DNA of 64,000 bases, from the NCBI GenBank assembly GCA_965197635.1, contig CBDANN010000008.1, positions 496,001 to 560,000 on the forward strand. Direction: 5' to 3'. This document shows, in pieces, positions 59,591-64,000 of this stretch. The position numbers and the translations under genes were made by a program. Position 1 is the stretch's first letter. Each line of letters begins with the position of its first letter. The notes under the pieces were generated by a model. It was not told the DNA's origin. It made no database searches and was given only the letters and a program-made list of their open reading frames with translations. The stretch is from Bin87 sp965197635 (lineage in GTDB: Bacteria > Chloroflexota > Dehalococcoidia > Lucifugimonadales > UBA3495).

Positions 59591-62456
59591 GTGACTACGC
59601 CGCCGCTCCCCACAGAAACCATTCGCGAGGAAGCGGTCAATACCCTGCTTGCCCAGCTATTGCGGGAGCGCGGCATCAAGGCCCGCGCCGAACGCCGCAG
59701 TCGCCAGGGTGCGCCTGATATTCGCATCGAGCTGAAAACCGGCGATTCCGCCCTGCTGGAGTGCAAGTGGGACGATGCCGCCGGCCTGCTGGAAACCCAG
59801 CTGGACAACCGGCTGCCAGCCTTTCCCGACACTCTGGCCGCCATCGGCGTCCTCTACCCCGACCGGCTGAAGCGTCTCGAGAATACCCAGGCCGCGCTGG
59901 CGACGGCCACCGATTTGAAGTGGTGGTTGCACGGAACGCGCGGGAAAGCCGCGCCGGAGCGCCGCATCCGTAGCGGCTCCGCAGCCGACATCGCTGACCA
60001 ACTGCGCGCCCTGCCGCTGGAGCTGGAGGGCGTGGACCGGGTAGTGGCCGCGGCGGGAGTTGTAGAGTACGCCGTGGAACATGCTGCACAACAAATCGCC
60101 CGGCACGCCCGCCTGGCCCGCCGCGTGGCTGACATCATCGCCAAAACTGACCTGGAAAAAGACCGCGCCGCTGCGCTACGCATCGGCTGCCTGGTGCTTT
60201 TCAACGCCCTGGCTTTTCAGGACCGCCTCGCCGCCGCCAACGAAAACGTCCCTACCGTCAGCGAGACGTTGGGCGAAAACCTTATCAGCCTGCGCCACGC
60301 CTGGCGGCATATCTGCGACAGCATTGACTACGTGCCGGTGTTCGACCTGGCGGCCAGCATCATCGACGTGCTTGGCGATGGGCCGGCGGATATGCAGCGG
60401 TCGGCCATTGCGTCGCTGGTCAAGGCTATGGAAGACACCCGCCGGCTGGAAGGGCACGACCTGTCCGGGCGGCTGTTCCATACCCTGCTCACCGACGCCA
60501 AGTTCACCGGCGCCTACTACACCTCGGTGCCGGCGGCGACTCTGCTGTCTCGCCTGGTGTTTCAAGACTGGCCGCCGCAGGTTGACTGGAGCGACCACGA
60601 GTTCCCCGCCGCGCTCAACGTGGCCGACCTGGCCTGCGGCACCGGCACGCTGCTGATGGCGGTGGCCGCCGAGGCGGAACGGCGCCATACCGTCGCCGGT
60701 GGGCAGCAGTCCGGCCTGCTGCACAAGGCGATGGTGGAGCAGGCGCTGCATGGCTACGACGTGCAGCTTTCCGCCGTGCATTTCGCCGCTACCAGTCTGG
60801 CGATGCTCAACCCGGATATCCAGTTTGACCGGATGAATCTCTACGTGATGCCGCTGGGAGCGGCCGGCGATAACGTGTCGCTGGGTTCGCTGGATTTCCT
60901 GGGAGAGGACGAGGTGGCGGTCCAGTTCGCCCTGTCAGCAGAGAGTACCGGGGTGGTTACGCTGGCCGCGGAGCGGGTATCCGGCGGCGGCGTGCGGGGC
61001 GTTGCCGAGGGAGTTACGGCGCGCCTGCCCGACCTGGATTTGGCGATTATGAATCCGCCGTTCACCCGCTCGGTAGGCGGCAATCTGCTGTTCGGCAGCC
61101 TGCCCGCAGCCGAGCGGCGGCAGTTGCAAAAGGAACTTTCCTGACGCCTCAAATCGCGTCCAGCCTCTGCTACCGCCGGCCTGGGCGCGGCGTTCGTGGC
61201 GGCGGCCTCGCCCAAGCTGCGGCCCGGCGAGGGACGGCTGGCCCTGGTACTGCCGGCCACCGTATGCACCGGACCATCCTGGCAGCAGACCCGTTCGCTC
61301 ATTGAGCGCGACTTTACGCTGGATACGGTAATCGTGTTCCACGACCCCTTGCGCTGGAACTTTTCCGACAGTACCGACCTTTCCGAAGCTTTGCTCATCG
61401 CCACCCGCCGCCCCGGAAAGGACGACGATGTTGAGCATCGCACTACTTTCGTCAACCTCTGGCAAAACCCGGACGGCGTTTTGGACGCTCACCGAATGGC
61501 GCAGGCCGTCGCTATGACTACCCCGGCGAAACTTGAGGAGACCGGGACGGCGCTGCTCACGGTTGACGGGCAGCACGTTGGCGAGATGGTCGCAATCGCC
61601 GAATCGCAAATCACCGGCAAGAAATGGGCCGGCGTGCAATTTGCTCGCGCTGACCTGACCCGCAGCGCGCTGCGGCTGCTGGGCAATCGACAGGTTTGGG
61701 TTCCAGGCGAACCGGCTACGGCTGATGTTCCACTGTGCCGGCTTGACGAACTCGGCCAAGTGGGCCCCGACCGCCGCCGTCTTGTTGATGGGTTTGACAG
61801 GACTGGTTCCGTAACCGCTTATCCGATGGTAGGGGACACGACACCGAGCGAGCGTAACGTCTATCGCTATGCGCGCCGGACGCTTACTTGGCTCACGCAT
61901 TAGTCAACCCGAAGCTCGGGTCAGTCGGCCTCAATATGTTGAACAGCTATGGCCGAAAGGCGGGGCGGCTCCTCGTCGCCGAACGGCTGCGGCTCGACAC
62001 TGCCAGAGTAGTCGCAATGCGCTCGGATACACGAGTGCTGTCCAACGTTTGGTGGCCAGTTAAAGTTGATCGAGAAGGCACTGATTCGTAGTTCGCCGTA
62101 TTAATGTGTTGATCGAGAAGGCACTAGCAGTCTGGCTGAACTCCAGCATCGGTCTACTTACCACTTTGGCGGAGCGCACCAGTACAGAGGGCGGCTGGGT
62201 TGCCATAAAGAAAGCAGACCTGGAGCAATTGCCAGTTTTGGACATGCGGGCGATTTCGCACGCACAGGTTCAGCGTTTATCAGAACTGTTTGACCGGATG
62301 GCGGAGGAAGAGTTTGAGCGTCTGCCGGCAATGGCCCAATGTCCAGCGCGGCGGCGTCTGGACGACGGTATCGCCGCAATCCTGGGCCTGCCCAACTTAG
62401 CGGGCCTGCGCCGGCTGCTGGCGACGGAGCCGGTAGTATCCAACCGCCGGTTGTAG
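59591..62456 (+). pseudogene. Type IIG-like restriction-methyltransferase, disrupted in three places
   Basis: The intact protein would be about 950 residues. N-terminus: a nuclease fold with PDIRIELKTGDSALLECKW (PD-ExK). Middle: an N6-adenine methyltransferase with VADLACGTGTLLMAV and NPPFTRS. C-terminus: target recognition and the ending AAILGLPNLAGLRRLLATEPVVSNRRL. Breaks: an in-frame TGA at 61142-61144 (would be CGA), a missing base near 61885, and an 18-base direct repeat bracketing 43 extra bases at 62065-62125. The frames on each side are otherwise intact, so decay or switching off is recent. GTG 59591 follows the tpiA stop by one base. Confidence 0.8.
62065..62125 (+). repeat. 18-base direct repeat with 43-base period inside the type IIG gene
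   Basis: GTTGATCGAGAAGGCACT occurs at 62065-62082 and 62108-62125. Recombination between the copies would delete 43 bases and rejoin WWPVK to IEKALAVWLNSS, the expected reading. Confidence 0.75.
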
Positions 62457-62551
62457 GAAGTGTCCGAGCCGTCTTGACGCAGTGCAGCCGGCCAGCCACA
62501 ATCAATGCTGAACTGACGAGAACCATAATTGCCGGTGCTGCGGGGTGCAAT

Positions 62552-62980
62552 ATGAAATTGCGCGGCGTAATCAAAGGACAGACCATAGAGTTGGATATAC
62601 CTACCGGCCTGGCGGAAGGCCAGCAGGTAGAAGTCGAAATCCGAGTGCCCGACGAGTTGGTTGAGGCGGCGGCGGAAAAAGAGCGCGCGGCCCGCCGGCG
62701 TTACCCCACGCCGGAAGAGCTGGAAGCCAGAATCGCCGCCGACCCGGAGTTCGAGGAGATACGCATGGCCAGGAAACTCAGGAATGAGCAGGAACAGAGA
62801 GGGGGTGTGTATCACGGCAGTATCGTTGTGCGGATGCGGGCTGCCCGGGCTGTTGCAGAGGACATTGCATTCGAAGGTTGGAGCACGCCGGAGGAACTGG
62901 AAGCCAGATTCATCGCCGCGCTGCAGATTGAAAACAGCCGGGATAACGTACAAAGTCAGAGTGAAGATAGGGGCCTATGA
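62552..62980 (+). CDS. Antitoxin-like protein (DUF104/AF2212 type N-terminus)
   Basis: A 142-residue protein from ATG 62552. The first 30 residues (MKLRGVIKGQTIELDIPTGLAEGQQVEVEI) match the AbrB-like DUF104 antitoxins that pair with PIN toxins. The rest is charged and repeats TPEELEAR at two places (about 52-59 and 111-118), which suggests internal duplication; the family is normally about 70-90 residues. Its end overlaps the PIN gene by four bases (ATGA). Confidence 0.65.
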   Translation: MKLRGVIKGQTIELDIPTGLAEGQQVEVEIRVPDELVEAAAEKERAARRRYPTPEELEARIAADPEFEEIRMARKLRNEQEQRGGVYHGSIVVRMRAARAVAEDIAFEGWSTPEELEARFIAALQIENSRDNVQSQSEDRGL

Positions 62981-63414
62981 ATGTCTATACGATTGACACC
63001 AGCGCCCTGGTCAAGTATGTCCTCACTGAGGAATATTCCGATGCTGTTGACGACATGGTTTCGTTGCATCGCTCCGCGGCGATACAGTTAATTGCGCCCG
63101 ACTATGTTCTGGTTGAATGCGCGAGTGTGCTGTGGCAGCGGGTGCAGCGGGGTGACCTTGATATTGGCGGCTTGATGCCCGCGTTTAGTATGTTGCAAGC
63201 CGTCGGCATCCGCCTCTTTCCACAAAGCGAGTTGCTGGAAGAAGCCCTGCTTTTCGCCGCCAGCGCGGGCATCGCCGTCTATGACGCTCTGTTCTGTGTG
63301 CTGGCCCGGCAGGAAGATGCGCCACTAATCACCGACGATGGGCCATTGGTCAACCGCTCAGTAGGCACGGGAATCCGAGCGCTCACGCTCGCGGAGTGGG
63401 CTGGGATAGCCTGA
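62977..63414 (+). CDS. VapC-like PIN-domain toxin
   Basis: A 145-residue PIN RNase. The acidic site is visible: Asp in YTIDTSALVKYVLTEE, Glu in VLVECASVLWQR, Asp in AVYDALFCVLARQ and Asp in LITDDGPL. These toxins cut specific RNAs, often tRNA or rRNA, when free of antitoxin. The start overlaps the antitoxin stop, the normal vapBC order. Confidence 0.88.
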   Translation: MNVYTIDTSALVKYVLTEEYSDAVDDMVSLHRSAAIQLIAPDYVLVECASVLWQRVQRGDLDIGGLMPAFSMLQAVGIRLFPQSELLEEALLFAASAGIAVYDALFCVLARQEDAPLITDDGPLVNRSVGTGIRALTLAEWAGIA

Positions 63415-63424
63415 AAGCCGCGCC

Positions 63425-64000
63425 GTGTCCCCGCAACTTCCCCTCATCGCCGTCGTCGGCCCCACCGCGGTGGGCAAGACCGCACTAGCGATCCAACTGG
63501 CCCAAAGATTTGACGGCGAAATCGTCAACGCGGACAGCCGTCAGGTCTATACCGGCATGGACATCGGCACGGCCAAGCCAACTGCCATTGAACTTCAGGC
63601 GGCCCGCCACCACCTCATCGACATCCGCAAGCCCAGCGCTCCCCTCAGCTTGGGGGAATACCTGCCATTGGCCCGGCAGTCAATCGCGGACTTAGAGGCT
63701 CGTGGCAAACTTCCTATCCTATGTGGGGGAACCGGTCAGTACGTCTGGGCGTTGCTGGAAGGATGGAACGTACCGGCGGTGCCCCCAAACGCAGAACTCA
63801 GGGCCGACCTGGAACGACGCGCCGCCATCGAGGGGACGGATGTCCTATGGAATGAGTTGTGCCGTTTGGACCCGCATCGGGCGGCCTCCGTAGGTCCCGA
63901 CAATACCCGCCGCATCATTCGAGCATTGGAAATTGTCCACGCAACCGGACCAGGGACAGTCGCTGACGAGAAAAGCTCCCAGCCGCCCTACCGCACCCTC
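63425..64000 (+). CDS. miaA: tRNA dimethylallyltransferase, 3' end outside the window
   Basis: Adds the dimethylallyl group to A37 of tRNAs that read UNN codons. The first 192 codons are present from GTG 63425: PLIAVVGPTAVGKTALAIQLAQRF (P-loop), IVNADSRQVYTGMDIGTAKP, LPILCGGTGQYVWALLEGW and DNTRRIIRALEI. No stop before the window edge. It begins ten bases after the PIN toxin stop. Confidence 0.95.
   Translation, partial: MSPQLPLIAVVGPTAVGKTALAIQLAQRFDGEIVNADSRQVYTGMDIGTAKPTAIELQAARHHLIDIRKPSAPLSLGEYLPLARQSIADLEARGKLPILCGGTGQYVWALLEGWNVPAVPPNAELRADLERRAAIEGTDVLWNELCRLDPHRAASVGPDNTRRIIRALEIVHATGPGTVADEKSSQPPYRTL

Noticed and set aside
61142..61144. TGA read as an amino acid (recoding) in the type IIG gene
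   Set aside because: Many housekeeping genes in the window end with TGA, and the same gene has two further lesions, so a nonsense mutation is simpler.
1..64000. CRISPR arrays, rRNA and tRNA genes
   Set aside because: No regularly spaced direct repeats were seen, and no rRNA or tRNA-like sequence with a TTCGA arm was found by reading. A covariance-model scan could still reveal a tRNA I missed.

Overview
The window is about 60% GC, dense in genes, and reads as bacterial. The combination of an F420 ligase (CofE), an archaeal-type phosphoglycerate mutase next to pgk and tpiA, a PduO corrinoid adenosyltransferase, MinCDE, two DUF3105 proteins and CO/xanthine-dehydrogenase-type molybdoenzyme subunits fits an uncultured Chloroflexota (Dehalococcoidia/SAR202-like). 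That placement is inference from gene content only.

Layout. 1-11 kb: a frameshifted MFS transporter, a HicA toxin next to a HicB-acetyltransferase fusion, then a molybdenum hydroxylase whose FAD and 2Fe-2S genes (2.4-3.8 kb) are separated from the large subunit (8.6-10.9 kb) by a dCTP-deaminase-like gene, an IS1380 transposase, a small lipoprotein and a HEPN gene pair. 11-16.3 kb: acetyltransferases, cytochrome c, a MoaD-like protein, Nudix, then a minus-strand run pduO-hisH-small gene-aspartic protease-hisA. 16.4-26.7 kb: accessory DNA with toxin-antitoxin modules, miniature inverted-repeat elements, a methyltransferase-HNH fusion, cofE, Uma2, dinB, a complete IS5 element with a CTAG target duplication, a candidate small RNA, and a PaREP1/HEPN gene with a zinc-ribbon partner.

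26.7-35.7 kb is the most striking stretch. A tightly coupled three-gene operon (DUF6361, phospholipase-D-like, large helicase) lies between a 252-bp Tn3-type miniature element and a decayed Tn3-family transposon whose resolvase and TnpA are frameshifted; TnpA is joined to an IS1595 transposase fragment. It looks like a mobile defence cassette.

36-64 kb is mostly housekeeping: minCDE, an MFS exporter, a class III aminotransferase, redox proteins, and a long minus-strand purine run (guaA, purD, two unknowns, purE, HAD phosphatase, purB, purC, two DUF3105 proteins, purS). A type II restriction-modification pair and an unknown gene pair follow. Then come a plus-strand tsaC-like/polyprenyl synthase/pgk/apgM/tpiA run, a broken type IIG restriction-methylase, a VapBC-type pair and the start of miaA.

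An unusual number of genes carry single-base frame breaks that are repaired by one inserted or removed base. Sequencing or assembly error and real decay cannot be told apart from the sequence alone.
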